From Apostichopus japonicus (taxonomy: Eukaryota > Echinodermata > Holothuroidea > Aspidochirotida > Stichopodidae): a stretch of DNA of 64,000 nt. Positions 10,061-22,181 of the stretch are shown here, in pieces (position 1 is the stretch's first letter; each line of letters begins with the position of its first letter). The stretch is taken from the NCBI RefSeq assembly GCF_037975245.1, contig NC_092579.1, positions 5,271,001 through 5,335,000 on the forward strand. The letters are read 5' to 3'. The position numbers and the translations under genes are program-made. Below the pieces are notes generated by a model. The model had not been told where the DNA came from, did no database searches, and was given only the letters and a program-made list of their open reading frames with translations.

Positions 10061-13000
10061 GTGAGTTATGTCTGTTGATTATCTTCCAGCTCTCATATGT
10101 CTCTTCTTTACATAACATTAAGCAGCATCTTCTCCCATCTTTTAAGTAATGTCCTGTCTGTTGGAAGTCTTGCAGCTGTTTGCAGGGTGATTAAATAATT
10201 TTTGCACTGTGACTGAATTATAGTTATTTGTTGGCATATGCTCTCATGGATGCTTTTCTTCGTAATATGCATGGTGGATGATAATTTAATTTAATTACAG
10301 CAGTGTTTTATTACTGTATTCTTATTTTTTCAGTCACTCCAGTGAACCTGGTATTTTTATGTGTCATATTTTCAACCTGTTTTCCAACTTTTTCCGACTC
10401 TTTCGTGTTGTTTCGTAAATAAGGAGTGCAGTGACTTGAAATGCATTGCATTGCTGAAAAAGTGTACATATGACCTGTGTGTTACTACATACACAGGTCA
10501 ACAGTTATGGGAAACTTAGGTACTAATGAATATTAAATAAATAATAGGTACAGTATGCTGTCGTCAGCATTCCTTTTCCTTTTGGGATTTCACACATTTA
10601 TAATGTGTTTTTCCATGTCTGTTACAGCCCTATTTTCTACATTACATTTCTATTTTAAACCTGATCATTCACATGGATGTGATAGATAGCCTGCATAATT
10701 GTATGTTAAATATTCTTAAATTTGAAGATTTCATTAGTCACATAATTTTTGTTTTTCTGTTTTCCTTCAGGTGAAAAACATTCTCTTATCTCCAGAAAAC
10801 CAGGAAATTCTGCACCAAGGTGAGTTTTTAGGTGGAAAAATGGGTGGACTTAGCTAGTTTTAGAAGTCCACCCTGACCTGCATCTAAGTGAAGTTAGAAG
10901 TAGAAAAATGAATGCTCATTATTCCTAGACATACACCAGGTAAGTGTGTATTAGTGGAAATGAAAAAGTAAGCAAACATACAGAACATGGACCCAGGTGA
11001 GTGTCTAAGTTGATGTGAAGAGGTAATAGCATTTGGCTCTAGCAGTAGACACACCAAATGTTACTCATATCAACTTAGGTTATTGGGAAACATTTCATCA
11101 ACATAAACATTTTTGATGGCAAGAAATTTAATCATACTGCTGAACCCAAAACATTTCTAAGTCCAATTTGCACGCTTTCATTTTTAGTTAATATGCTCAC
11201 TCACTATTTGGTAGCTCAAAGCAACCACGAAGGTGAAGCTGTTTATGAGACCAGAATTTATGCACAAGACAAGGACTTAAAGTGGCAAAGTTGCATGCTA
11301 GTTGTGGACAGTATAAAACCAATAATTTATTGTGTGCATGTACCAGAGGTTGATTTGCATACCAACGTTCTCCATCAGGGTGCATGCTTCTTGTGGGCCT
11401 GTTGTGTACTTGTGCATGTTAGCTGTGAACATTGCTCATTGTTCAAACCCGGCACTCATTTAGCATGGGATTCTTCAGGTGCTCTTATTTCTACATGTGA
11501 TATCTAGTCTTTGTTATATTCCTTCGAATGTCAAGTGGATGTTATGTCCTCACTTTCAGGCTTACACAAATTTGAAAAGTTGAGAGGAGACATTGCAAAG
11601 CTTCTGGATAAACAACATTGCGCAAAGCTAGGCATGTATTTTGAGCTGAAGCCAGCAGAAAATGATACAATTCAGGAAGCAGCAGAATCTGGAAAGATGC
11701 TGATGAAAATATTGGATGACAGAGAGCTCATCATGCCAGACAGAATGATCGGAATGTATGAAGGATTGAAAGCTATTCACTTTAATAAGGTGGCAAGACT
11801 GGTGCTGGAGTACATCGATACATCACAGGAGAAGACTGGAAAGGATGTTAACAAAATGGTTTGTGCTTTGTAAAACTTGTCAAGACTTAAATTGAAACTT
11901 TAAGCTTGAATCCAACAATGGTTACTTTGCATAACATCAGGATCTTAGAATGGTTTAGTCCTGTATTTTCTGATATGAAAAGTAGCCTTTTGCTGTCATG
12001 CAAGTCACAAAACAGAAAAATGAATAAATACTCCATTTACTAAAAAGTCTTCCTTTTACTCGTAAAAGAAACAACATTTAACTGAATATTTCTGCTTACA
12101 TAAAGTTATATTTGTAGAAATCAAGTGTATAGGAAGTCTGTGTAGAATATTCACTGAAGCCAAATCAAATGCAGTAATTAGTTTTATATCATGATGAAAG
12201 TATGATAAAAAATGTACATTTGATAAACAAATTGTAATATTTCAACATTGTTTCAGGTAAAAATTCCAAAGAAACAGGAAGTAATCTCAAAAAGGGAATC
12301 AAAATCTTCGGTAAATTTCACAATTTTGATAGAAGAGGGATACAAGAGACTGGATGTCCAAAGAGCCTTGAAATTGTTTAACGGAAAACTGGACCTGGGA
12401 AGACGGATATTGCTACTTGCAAAGGAAGAGCATGGTAAAGTAACCCTATATATTCAGCTACATGGATATTTCTTTTATATTTCCTTCTAATATAATTAAC
12501 CTCAATCTTATATGATATTCTAGGACCACGTTTCAAGCCCTTGCTGTTTCACTGTTTATGAAAAAGTATTTTTAGTTATTTTAGTAGGAAAATTAATCAC
12601 AAAATAGCTACATAGAAGGAATATGATATGACCAAATAAACCTAATTCTTGTTACTGTCAAGTGAAATATTCTCTTCTATATCTGTTGTCATCAATCAGG
12701 TCAAACATTTCATGTCTAATGTTCACTGTCGAAAATTAAAATTTATTGTGATTCTTAATCATTAGTAGAAAGTAAAACAGTTTTGTGTTAAAGAGACTAT
12801 TTTCATAATATGTGATGAAACAGTTTATGCATTAACATATTTTTTTATTGATGTGTCAAAATACTTTCTTTCCTTGAAATATATTACTTTTCTCCTCCAG
12901 AGAGACTTCCTTTGTTCCCAGGATCCAATCTTTATAAAGAGCAGTACTTTGATCAGCATGGAGGAGAGATGTTTATCGCAGGTGTTATTCTCCTTGTACC

Positions 13001-16000
13001 AGCTGGGGCATTACACACTGGAAGGATTGTTAGTCTGTGGGTTTCTACTGAACCTACCATCAATGGACCTTTCCCAAAGAAGAGTCTAAGATTGACCCCA
13101 TTTGTGAAATTTGGTCCAGAAAGCCTTACCTTACACAAGCCTGTCACCTTGATTATTCCACACTGTGCTTTTACTCCAGCTGACCAGACGGGTCTTGATG
13201 TGTACTCTGGTGTATTACAAACAGGTGTGTTTTTGTTTCTTTTGCATTGTGTTTATTAGTCCATTGATCATTATATTTAGTTACTTAAATTTGTTGTATC
13301 AACAGAGGTATGTTTATAAGTTAGTGTGTTTGTATGTCACCCCTGATGTACTGTTTATGCTTGCTTCACTGTAGGGCTGACCACTTGTACAACTGCTTGC
13401 AGATATAACAAACTCCTACTTTGGAAAATGCAGTACTGTATCAACACTATTAGATTCATGCATAACTGCAAAAGTAAAGCTGGGATGAAAGTCACACTTG
13501 ATATGTGAAACCACATTAGTACAAGAATGCTATATTGGCAATAAAATCACTAAGCCCTCTGGGTGTCTAGTTCTGTGTAATGTAAAAATGATTTTCTCAA
13601 GAGGGAGGTATTGTCCCAACAGATTATGTTTGATCCTTGCTTCAGATGACAGGAATCTATGCAATGGTGATGGCATGTTTGTGTGACACTTGCTTGTAAT
13701 AAACAGTTACTAGCAAATTTCATAGTGGATTAACTTCATACTTGGTATGTGGATCTGTATTATGGAGTACAAGAACCCTATTCTATTCTGTGAATATGTA
13801 AACATGATATCTCAAAAATTTCATCTTTCTTGAACTTCATACTTAGTACGTAGATCTATCTTGGTGAGTGTATGAACCCTAGTCAAAGTCACATGAGGTC
13901 AACAGGTGTCAAAGTCTGTCTTTCAACATGTTATAAATACCTATTTAGTAAAACTTTTTTTTAAATATTCAGATAAAATTATCAAATGGAGCCAAGAAAG
14001 GAAACACCTCAGCTGCTCTATGAATAATCAGCACTTTGCAGTTAAAGCAGAAAAACCATGTCTCATTGGTCTTCATGTCCCTTTCATACCCAAGATTTTG
14101 AAGCGTGTCTGCGTCTTACCGATTGTAAACAGAGTTTCTGAATTGGGGAATCAATTGACAATTCATCTTTGGTTTCATAATGATGACTCACTGGAACGTA
14201 AAGTAAGTAGTAGACTTTGTCAGCTCAAGTAGTATTGCAATTTATCTCACGGATTCCAGTTATCTGCCTTAATTCAAACTTAATTGATTTCAGAGTAACA
14301 TAATAATAATAATAATAATGATAATCAGCAGTTATTTTTACGACGCTTAAGCAACCACAAAATGGGGAGAAACCACAAGGGCTTATGGATTACACCTTAC
14401 CTTCGGATGGCTTCCAACTCAATATTTTTACTCAAATTTGGAATCTTTTCAATTTAGAAAGTCATTTCAGATAAGAAAACTGTAGATTGCTCTGGGATGA
14501 AAAGTCCACCTTACTATAACCTAGCCGTTTATCTTATCCGGAAACCTCCAGATTGCTAAGCCTCATTGCTTCAAATGCCATCGCCTTTACCCACTCGGCC
14601 ACAGCACCAGTGGAATGATACAGTTTCAACTTGATGCCCTACAGGCACAAACCTCTCTGAAAGTCAAATTGTGATCATATAGTCAAGCAAGGGGTCCAGT
14701 GAGATTAGCCCGTTCAGGACATTGATGGTTGAAAATAAAATTTGTAGTGGATGAAAAACACTGACCAGATGTCCTACGAAAAAATATGCATGTTCAATAT
14801 TGTTTTCGTCTGTGGTCATTGACAACTGACAACAACTGTTGTAACAGACACATTTGTGAATACGTACACCTTTTCCAATATTAGAGTGAATAGTTTATAT
14901 TTCAGAACATAGGCCATGAGACTATGAATGGTCTTTGATAATGCATCTGGCAGACAATCAATGTGTAATATATATAATAGTAATAACAGCTCCCTGATTT
15001 CAGTTTATATTCCCCAGATTACATGGGGATTCAAGTCACAGGCTTGCGTTGTATAACAGCGCTCAGTGTTTGATAACACATTAGTTGGTCCAGTTAATCA
15101 ACCATACAAGAGATTAGGCATAACATCTGTACAGACAGTTAGACCTCATTGCACTCGATGTATGAAATATTTAAAGTAGCTGTTTGTTTTACCAAATTAT
15201 GGCCACACCAGTTTAAATGAGAGGGTCATATTAGGGAGCAGATTTTGCTTCCTGATCATACATGGGACAATGCAATGGGTGTATGCATTTATGGTAATGT
15301 TTAAATATACATTTATTATGTTGTAATATTGCGTCATTTCTATTTAACAGACCCTTATCAATGAAGAAATCTATCAGCAGAAGGGATCCATAATTCATGA
15401 TCCGGTGTCTGTTCAACTTTATTCTATGACTTCAACTTTACATGTTAGCACTAAATCCAGTACGTCACAGTGTAACCCAAGACAAGTGGTTAGTAATGTC
15501 TGTGAAATATTCTTATTTATTTTATGGCAACATGTAAAGAAAGCAGGTAGTTCCTGTTCCACAGGTAATTTGCATTTGTTGGAAGAAATGTTGAGTGGTA
15601 TGTAGTAGTGCTGGCATTTATTGTTATATTTTGAAACTGGTGTTTATATCATACATTAATTTTAATCAATGTTACATATGTAATATTGAAACTGTTTGTT
15701 TCTCAATTTGTAATGAGACTCTATGAGAGAATCATAAAGTACAGTGAAAGTTACCTCGCAGGTTTACATGTATACATCTGGGTGAAGAGGGGCTGTTTAG
15801 ATCAAGTACCTTGCCCAATGTCACAGATTAAAATCTATGCAGGACTGGAACCTGTAATCTCTAAGAATGTCAGCACATTATCTTTAACCACTTCAATGGC
15901 AACTTAAATGCTTTAAAGTCTAAAGTTTTATAAAATAATAATTAAAGACCTTCTGATTATTCTCCTTTAAGGATGTTGCCATGGAAACCCTATGGTTAAA

Positions 16001-18211
16001 GAACGGACACAAGATAGAATTCCATCTTCAGTATAAAGGGATCGAAGATACTGTCAATCTGGAAATAGAAGCAAGAGATGAGATGTTAAGATGGAATCTT
16101 TTCCAGCTTAGTTTTCAGTTGCAGGTAACTTGATTTTGAATAAATGCAACGGAAAGAAAGATTTGAATAAGAGGAGAAAGTCTGATTCAGTTCATACTTT
16201 GTACGGTGTTGTAACTACGTAGTATGTACATGTTCTTTGCAACAACAATGTTACCTCATTAATATTTATGAGTGGAAAATTTGTCCAAAACAGCTTGTAA
16301 ATACGATATCTCAACAACCACAAGTTGAATCAATGTTATATCTGGGAGATAGATGCCCCATGATGAGTAGATGTGCCCCATTGTTCTTGTTTCTCATCTC
16401 ATGAATATTAATGAGTGGGCAGGGCTTAAAGTGAATTTTGGTTCATACTGGTATGGTCATGTTGGTGCACAATGAGAACATTTTCATGATGTCTCCAACT
16501 TCATGTCATTAATAATCATCAAACTGCAAGAAATGGCTTTTAACACACGACAAGAACGAAATGTTTCATGATTTTCATACTTGACATATTAGGTTTGTCA
16601 CACTACATTCATTCAATCAACTTTGTTGTTTTTTGTGTGCATATCATGAATTTTATTCAGTGAACATTAAATTCTTAATCAGGTATCTCTGAAGTAGTAT
16701 GTCTAATTAGCTTTACACATGTACTTGGAAAAATGATTTAAGTATATAGATACATGCTTATGAGATCATAAAATTTGACCTCATTAAAATCCATGTTTTT
16801 TCTGTTTTTATAGTACGTCTCAACCATAGTAACTCATTCCTTTATATGTTGCAGCATTAGTCAATGGACAATCCTCTTCATTTGGCTGTGCACAACTTCA
16901 TGAATATTAACATGTATGGCTTACCACACTATGTATATGTTTAGACATCATCTATTGAAATTTCTACTCTGTTGGTATTAGTTGATGAACTGATATTTAT
17001 TAATAAAGGTTTGAACTATAATTTTATAATGCCAGAAGAAAATCTTATGACAAGCTGTCTTCAGGTCACAAATGTATAGAAAATAGTCCTTATTAGCACA
17101 TCTTAAAAGTATAAGTTAGACTACTTCTTGAGACACACTCTTAATTGATAGAGGTGAAATATGCACAAAGTAATTTTCTAGGGCAATCATAAAGCTTTCC
17201 TTTGTTTCCTCTTCACAGATTGAAAAGTTACGACACATTGACCTAATCAAATCTCCATTTCAGTTCATTCTACCTGAATGTGAGTAATTAATTACTTTAG
17301 CATGTTAATGCAGCTAAATATGTTTCATTACCATGTTGTACTCACTACCAGATTTGTAAACTAGAACAGGTTCTTTAATATCAAGTATTGCAAATAGCTG
17401 ATAGTTATAGTCCACCAGTTGACATGACAACTGCAGCCTGGACTCCTCTATGCAAAGTGGGATCAGGTGTTCAAATCTCATATGTAAGGAATTGTAGTCA
17501 GTATGTACAATGTTGATGTATGAAAAGTAAGTTTACATTTTCTCATATCAAAGGATTGCAGTTCTATAGTATGTTTAGTATTGGTGTTTGCTTTGGTTTT
17601 AAACATCAGTTTGGATACCAAAACAACACACTTAGACTGAGTATTGATACTGTATTCAAGTCTCATTGCAGTGGAAAACAACATTTAATGAGTTCAGCCA
17701 CCTGCTTTAAAGATGCATTTTGGGAGTTACATCAGATTTCAATTTTAGTCTCATTAAAAACTCTGAGTTTTCAGGGTTATTTTGCCCGAGTGTAAGAAAC
17801 ACATCACTGTGGTCTCACATTTCTGAATATTGTTTGCTTAAAATTAACAGGATGAATTTTAATTCACTTTATGTAGAGTCGCAATTTCCTTTTCTTTACA
17901 ACCTTACAGCCATAATCAAATCTTTCGATCAGCTGAAGCAGAACTTATCAGAACATCTTGATGTAGACCAATCCACCCTTCTGGCAAATATTTTCCAAGT
18001 TCCTGAAGAATGAATTACTGAAATCAAGAAGCACAAAACACCAGGAACTCTTTTGTTAGAGAAGCTGACCCAAAATTCACTGATATCTCCCACATACGTC
18101 ACGAAATTGGAAAACACCTTAACAGAACAAGGAAATGAAGAATGTGCAAAACTTGTCAGAGATTTTAGATGGAAAAATCCAGTAGTTCAAGCAACAATGT
18201 GCCAAGAATAA
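9961..18211 (+). CDS. DED-like / UBA-like / ZU5 / UPA / DED-like protein, partial, with in-frame TGA
   Basis: Ten exons join with consistent phases and GT-AG borders: 9961-10060, 10771-10819, 11560-11858, 12257-12434, 12901-13224, 13973-14202, 15351-15488, 15972-16124, 17219-17279 and 17910-18013 (first stop, TGA) or 18211 (next stop, TAA). They encode 544 residues to the TGA and 610 if it were passed. Approximate order by residue: leader 1-50, DED-like 52-140, UBA-like 165-208, ZU5 215-316, UPA 325-495, DED-like 511 onward. ZU5-UPA modules are known from UNC5, PIDD and ankyrin; death-fold domains mediate homotypic assembly in apoptosis and innate signalling, so a cytosolic adaptor role is inferred. 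The first exon needs two bases from an unseen upstream exon, so the N-terminus is missing. I do not recognise a vertebrate orthologue with this order. Confidence 0.85.
11560..11858 (+). CDS. Exon encoding the N-terminal DED-like domain
   Basis: The translated exon contains HKFEKLRGDIAKLLDKQ, then GKMLMKILDDRELIMPDRM and LKAIHFNKVARLVLEYID. Spacing and hydrophobic pattern match a six-helix death effector domain: the block around MKILDDRELIMPDR corresponds to helices 3-5, where FADD and caspase-8 have an LF..L....L pattern. Assignment is by pattern; a CARD or other death fold cannot be excluded. Confidence 0.7.
12257..12434 (+). CDS. Exon encoding a UBA-like three-helix segment
   Basis: The end of the exon reads LIEEGYKRLDVQRALKLFNG, followed by KLDLGRRILL. 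This matches the ubiquitin-associated (UBA) pattern: a (M/E)GY loop, then xxxAL, an N-G turn and a final hydrophobic helix. UBA domains bind ubiquitin, so the protein may sense ubiquitin chains (inference). Donor GTAAAG follows 12434. Confidence 0.6.
12901..13224 (+). CDS. Exon encoding the ZU5 domain
   Basis: The exon reads GGEMFIAGVILLVPAGAL, then FVKFGPESLTLHKPVTLIIP and HCAF. These are the hallmark segments of ZU5 (beta-rich domain of ZO-1 and UNC5): the VxLxVPxGAL strand, the PxVxFGPxxLxLxKPVxLxIPHCA block and a following helix-free tail. The whole domain lies in one exon bounded by a pyrimidine-rich acceptor and a GTGTGT donor. Confidence 0.92.
13973..16124 (+). CDS. Three exons encoding the UPA domain
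   Basis: Exons 13973-14202, 15351-15488 and 15972-16124 encode a beta-sandwich-like segment with LTIHLWFHNDDSLERK, then QQKGSIIHDPVSVQLY, and finally WNLFQLSFQLQ. In UNC5 and PIDD the UPA domain follows ZU5 with the pattern xxVxxxDDTxxxLxxV...GGxLL-xPKxLxF, and then ends FQLxI. Here the order and the DD pair are kept. PIDD-type proteins autocleave between ZU5 and UPA at HFS; I do not see that tripeptide here. Confidence 0.8.
14303..14608 (-). mobile_element. tRNA-Ser-like SINE with (ATT)n tail
   Basis: The minus strand starts GGTGCTGTGGCCGAGTGG and then GTAAAGGCGATGG, which is the 5' half of a tRNA-Ser/Leu including the pol III A box. A weak B-box-like GGTTTCCGGAT follows about 55 bases later. 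The unit then runs through a unique body and ends in an ATT repeat at about 14303-14320. It sits in an intron of the ZU5 gene. The cloverleaf is broken, so it is a SINE rather than a tRNA gene. Confidence 0.7.
17910..18211 (+). CDS. Terminal exon: DED-like domain interrupted by TGA at 18011-18013
   Basis: After an acceptor ending at 17909, the exon reads FDQLKQNLSEHLDVDQSTLL and IFQVPEE, then TGA. The same frame continues for 65 sense codons with PGTLLLEKLTQNSLISP and NEECAKLVRDF before TAA at 18209-18211. The halves together have the helix pattern and length of a death effector-type domain; neither alone does. The stop may be a nonsense allele, pseudogenisation, a sequencing error or recoding. 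It lies in a GAA-TGA-ATT context, compatible with C-to-T change of an arginine CGA. Confidence 0.75.
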
Positions 18212-18839
18212 TCATATTGTGAGTTATTGTAGTCAAGTAATGATATGAACATATCACCAGTGGGTTATTGTAACCAGGAACTTGTTCACTTGAGAGGGGC
18301 AGAGGACTTCAGCAAGTCTTTCTGTATACACTGTTAATTACAGTCTGAGCTCCTAAGAATTACACCCGTAGGAGTGACTTATATACAATATTCTTCTTCC
18401 CATCTAACATGGTTATGTATGTAAATACTTTATGTGACTATATACAGTATACTATTCTTGTCTTTGATAAGCAAACAATTACAAGTAACCTATGCATCAT
18501 GCCAGCGTAAGTGTGTGCATGTTGTAACTTTGGTTTTGATAAGAATCATAATCAATGCAGTCATTATGACTTGTGTGTGTGAGTGTGTGTGTGTGCTTGT
18601 GAATGTGAATGTGAATGTACCGGCTAGATTGTAAACATGCTATCTCAGCAACCATAAGCTGAGTCAATGTCGTGTAGATGTACCCGATTGTTTGTGGTTT
18701 CTATCTCATGAAGACGTTTAAGTTTCATAAAATGTCAATATCTCTACAATCATATGTCCGATTCAGTTCATTCTTGGTATGGCGATGTGTCAAGAATGGA
18801 TTGATGATGAGGGAGTTCTTGCTTGTTAACAAGTTAAAG
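18212..18839. other. Downstream of the ZU5 gene, repeat-like
   Basis: Contains a GT/GAATGT simple repeat (18566-18618) and a copy of the dispersed AGGTCA-family repeat (18600-18800). No polyadenylation signal was convincing. Confidence 0.5.
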
Positions 18840-19660
18840 TAAAATAAAGTAAAGTAAAATTTATTGATATTCATCATAAAATGACAACATAATAAAATGG
18901 ACTACAGCATCTTAAAAATAGGTTAAAAAAGTTATCTATGTATCATACAATTCAAAGTATTAATACTTCTAGGTAAAAATGATCGCCTAAACCGTTCTGT
19001 CCGCATACGTGGGATCGTTTAAAATCTACGTGGTTTCATGTAAAAATCAAAAAAGAGGGTGATCGGAATCCTCGACTATAGAAGAAGCACATAGACATAT
19101 GATACGATCAATAAAATCATCCGTGATGGTAGAATACAACTTGACGGATTTATTCAAGTAGTCTAATTGTCCTTTAGAACAGGATGATAACCAAATTGGG
19201 CCACAGAACACAAAGAAAGACAACACATTGTCTGAAAAAGCCAAAGCTGCTTATCAAAAACTAAGCCAAAGCCGGCGAGCCTACGAATACAATATAATCT
19301 CTGTTTAGCTTTTGATGCCATATTGTTCACGTGGGTATTCCAAGTAAGCGAGCTGTTGAAGGTTAATCCAAGATATTTAAAATCTGATTAAACCTCAATC
19401 ACATTATTGTCAATGTACAATGGGGCATGACTTTGCACTGCACTAAAATCTACAATCATTTCCTTGGTTTTCTTACCATTGATAAGCATATAATTATCCT
19501 TGCACCAATTCACAGTATACTCTATGGCTGCAAAATAATTTGTTAGACACTGTGGGGTTTTTATCGGTGCACATCCAAATTATGGAAGTATCGTCTGCAT
19601 ACTTCAAGATATAAGCATTGTCATAATTGCTATGAGCACTAAATTAGCAGCATCATACGT
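18840..19660 (-). mobile_element. LINE fragment (CR1/Jockey-type), C-terminal half of RT ORF
   Basis: The minus strand carries the RT palm box LKYADDTSII near 19600, then SFDFKYLG-type residues (DFKYLGLTFNSSLTWNTHVN across frames, about 19330-19380), a KAKQRLYCIRRLAGFG-like helix and the late SVLSFFVFCGPIWLSSC segment (19150-19240). This succession is typical of CR1/Jockey-group LINEs. Several stops and frameshifts are present, so it is dead. The 3' edge at about 18840 is an AAAGTAAAATAAAG-type simple repeat. Confidence 0.85.
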
Positions 19661-19961
19661 AAATATATTTATTCACAGATTAGAATTAGATTAACATTAT
19701 AACAGATATATTGACAATATATTTTTTTGTCAGGCCAAATGGTTAACAAATTGCTTAGGTGTTTCTTTGTACATATTGACAGTATTAAATTTTCTGTAAA
19801 AGTCTCTAAAAGCCAAATATAGTTTTCGTTATCAATTGTTATAGTAACCTTTGTAGTCATTCAGGCGGATGAGTGTGTGCGTGTGTATGTGCATGTGACG
19901 CCTTGCTTGTAAACATGATATCTCAATACGAAGAAGCCTATTAGATTTAAGAGGAGTTCAA

Positions 19962-20104
19962 AGGTCATTTGAGGTCACCAGGGGCCAAATTAAAAACCTT
20001 GTGAACACAATATCTCCAGAAGGGAAGCTTGGACCAATTTCATATTTAGTATGAAGTTGTGATACGTTTAGTTCAAGGTCCCTATTGTCAGAGGTCAGAG
20101 GTCA
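19962..20104 (+). promoter_or_regulatory. DR4 and DR1 AGGTCA repeats in a related repeat copy
   Basis: AGGTCA-TTTG-AGGTCA is at 19962-19977, and AGGTCA-G-AGGTCA (DR1) is at 20092-20104. This copy belongs to the dispersed family at 48600-50640. Confidence 0.3.
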
Positions 20105-20241
20105 TTTGGGGTGAAAACCTTGTAAACACGATATCACAAAGACATGAGGCGGCTAAAATGTCATGTATTTTGTGGAGTTGTGCCTGTTGTAAATTGTGCT
20201 CCCTATACCCCATGGCCGCCAGTATTAGACACCAAAATTAA

Positions 20242-22173
20242 ATAAGTTACGCGCAGGCCTAGCCGATGGTCTAGCCAAACATCAAGGTGTTAACTTTTAA
20301 GCTAGGCCTAGACCCTAGCCTAGTTCATTTGGGCTCATAGAAATTGAACTAGGAAGAATGTTGAAACAGTATATCGCCGATTCGCCGTGTGTTTAAGCAA
20401 TGAAGCCTTGATAAAAGTGAGGGCGCTTTGAGTGATACATGCATACATTGCGCATTCCACTTTGAAATTGAACTTGATTTTACCGTTCTCTACGAAAGAG
20501 TGGGTGTAATTTTCACAACAGAGCGGTTATAGCAACCAGGCTTGTAAAACCTATACCCCTGGCCTAAGAACCAACTTTGTATACCTTTTCCGCCTCTAAT
20601 AACTCGAGCAAGTGGAGTGTTTTATGTAACTTTAAATGTCAAAAAGTGTCATTTACGGTATCTGAGAAACAAGTGGCAAACATTTTCCTTGCTTTGTATT
20701 AATTCTGTTCTCCAATCAGAGTGCCATAGTTATCCCTGGAAAATGCCGTGAAAAAGCATCACACCTGCTTTTTTGTAATATTTCCATATTAGTCTGCGTA
20801 TGCAGTTCTCCGTCGGTTTAACTTTAATGTTGCAAAGTGGGTAGTAGTTAATGCGGGATAACAGATCCCACCTAATAAAGTGATGCATGTCTACATTCAG
20901 TCAGCCATCAAACGATGAGATGTTAGCACGAGTAGTTGCATCTGAGTGTGGCTTTGCCTACAAAGCTTTGTCCTGCGAACATGATTAGTGAATATCATTA
21001 GGCCTTAAAATCATAGTTGAGTAAATTGAGATAAATAGCCTAAAAAATTACTGTCCAGAACATACCTGGCTAGGCTGAGTAGGCTTTGGCCTATCTCAAA
21101 ACTCAGATTACTCAGATTTGTCACCAGTCACCAGCCTAATGCACCATCTATACCAACACATCCAAACGTTATCAGGCAGACAGATAAGTCCCGCCAGCTA
21201 ACTGTATTTGTCAGTGAGTATCGCCCAGACCAAAATAGTAGCCTGCATAATTTCATATCTTTGAGTTGGTTAACAAATGTTTAAAACTTAGATTACTGGC
21301 TAGGCCTATACCAACTGCTTATGTCCTTTTGCCAAATTTACAGTGTTGGGAATATGTTGCAAAAGAGAGCATTTGTATGAATATTTGTACAATTCGAGAT
21401 AAGGCTATGTTCATAGACTAAAATATTCTAGGCTTGATTTATAACCTAGGCTAACCTAAGTTAGACCAAAGGCAAGGCTACGTACATAGGCCTATGTTAG
21501 GCTAAGCCTGTTTTCCTAGTATTGAATTGTTAGTGATCATAAAGCCAGGACATCATAATCGTCAACCCAATGTTATACTGGCAATTGGATCTATCGTTAG
21601 AGCTGCAGTTTTAAGTAAAATTAGATGGTGATATTTGTTGTTATTAGGCTTTAGACATATCACATCCATACGGACAGCCGTAGCCGGTCTAGGGGCCTAG
21701 GCTCACTATTTCCAGGTTCCAGTGAATAACAATCCAGCAGCTGAGCAGATCGCTTCCTAATAATTACCTGTGAAAACTGCAGTCCACTGCCACATTTTAG
21801 ACGATTTTGGCACCCAAATGCGGCACACAATATATCAATTTCGAGTGATTTATGTCAACTACTGTATATTACCTTAGTTATGTCAAAGTTTGTATAACGC
21901 GCGGGTACTTTCTTGCCGTACAAGCAAAGCGCCACCAGTTGGGTGAGGTGCTTTAGTTGATGTCATTCTCCCTACTTCAATTTCTATGTTTAGGCCTAGT
22001 TTACTCATACTTTACTCAGTTCACTCAATAAGCCTAAGAATAGGTTGACTGATTTGACGTAAAATGGATGCTCAAGTTAAATTCATCACTCCAAAAGAGA
22101 CTTTAAATGTAATTTCGTCTTGTGAAATGCACATACTAGCCTATAGTGAGGATTATTGGCTATCCATATTATA
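20242..22173. other. Gene-free stretch
   Basis: No convincing exon or element. The sequence is rich in AGGCCTA/TAGGCCT-type words. Confidence 0.5.
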
Positions 22174-22181
22174 GTTATAAC

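Noticed and set aside
11193-11507. 104-residue plus-strand frame between exons of the ZU5 gene
   Set aside because: No splice-consistent phase and no domain. The flanking exons join without it.
14520-14608. Functional tRNA-Ser gene
   Set aside because: The A box is good, but the anticodon and T arms do not form, and the sequence continues as a SINE body.
18011-18013. Selenocysteine codon
   Set aside because: No SECIS was looked for with a model, and the surrounding domain type is not a selenoprotein family. A nonsense change is more likely.
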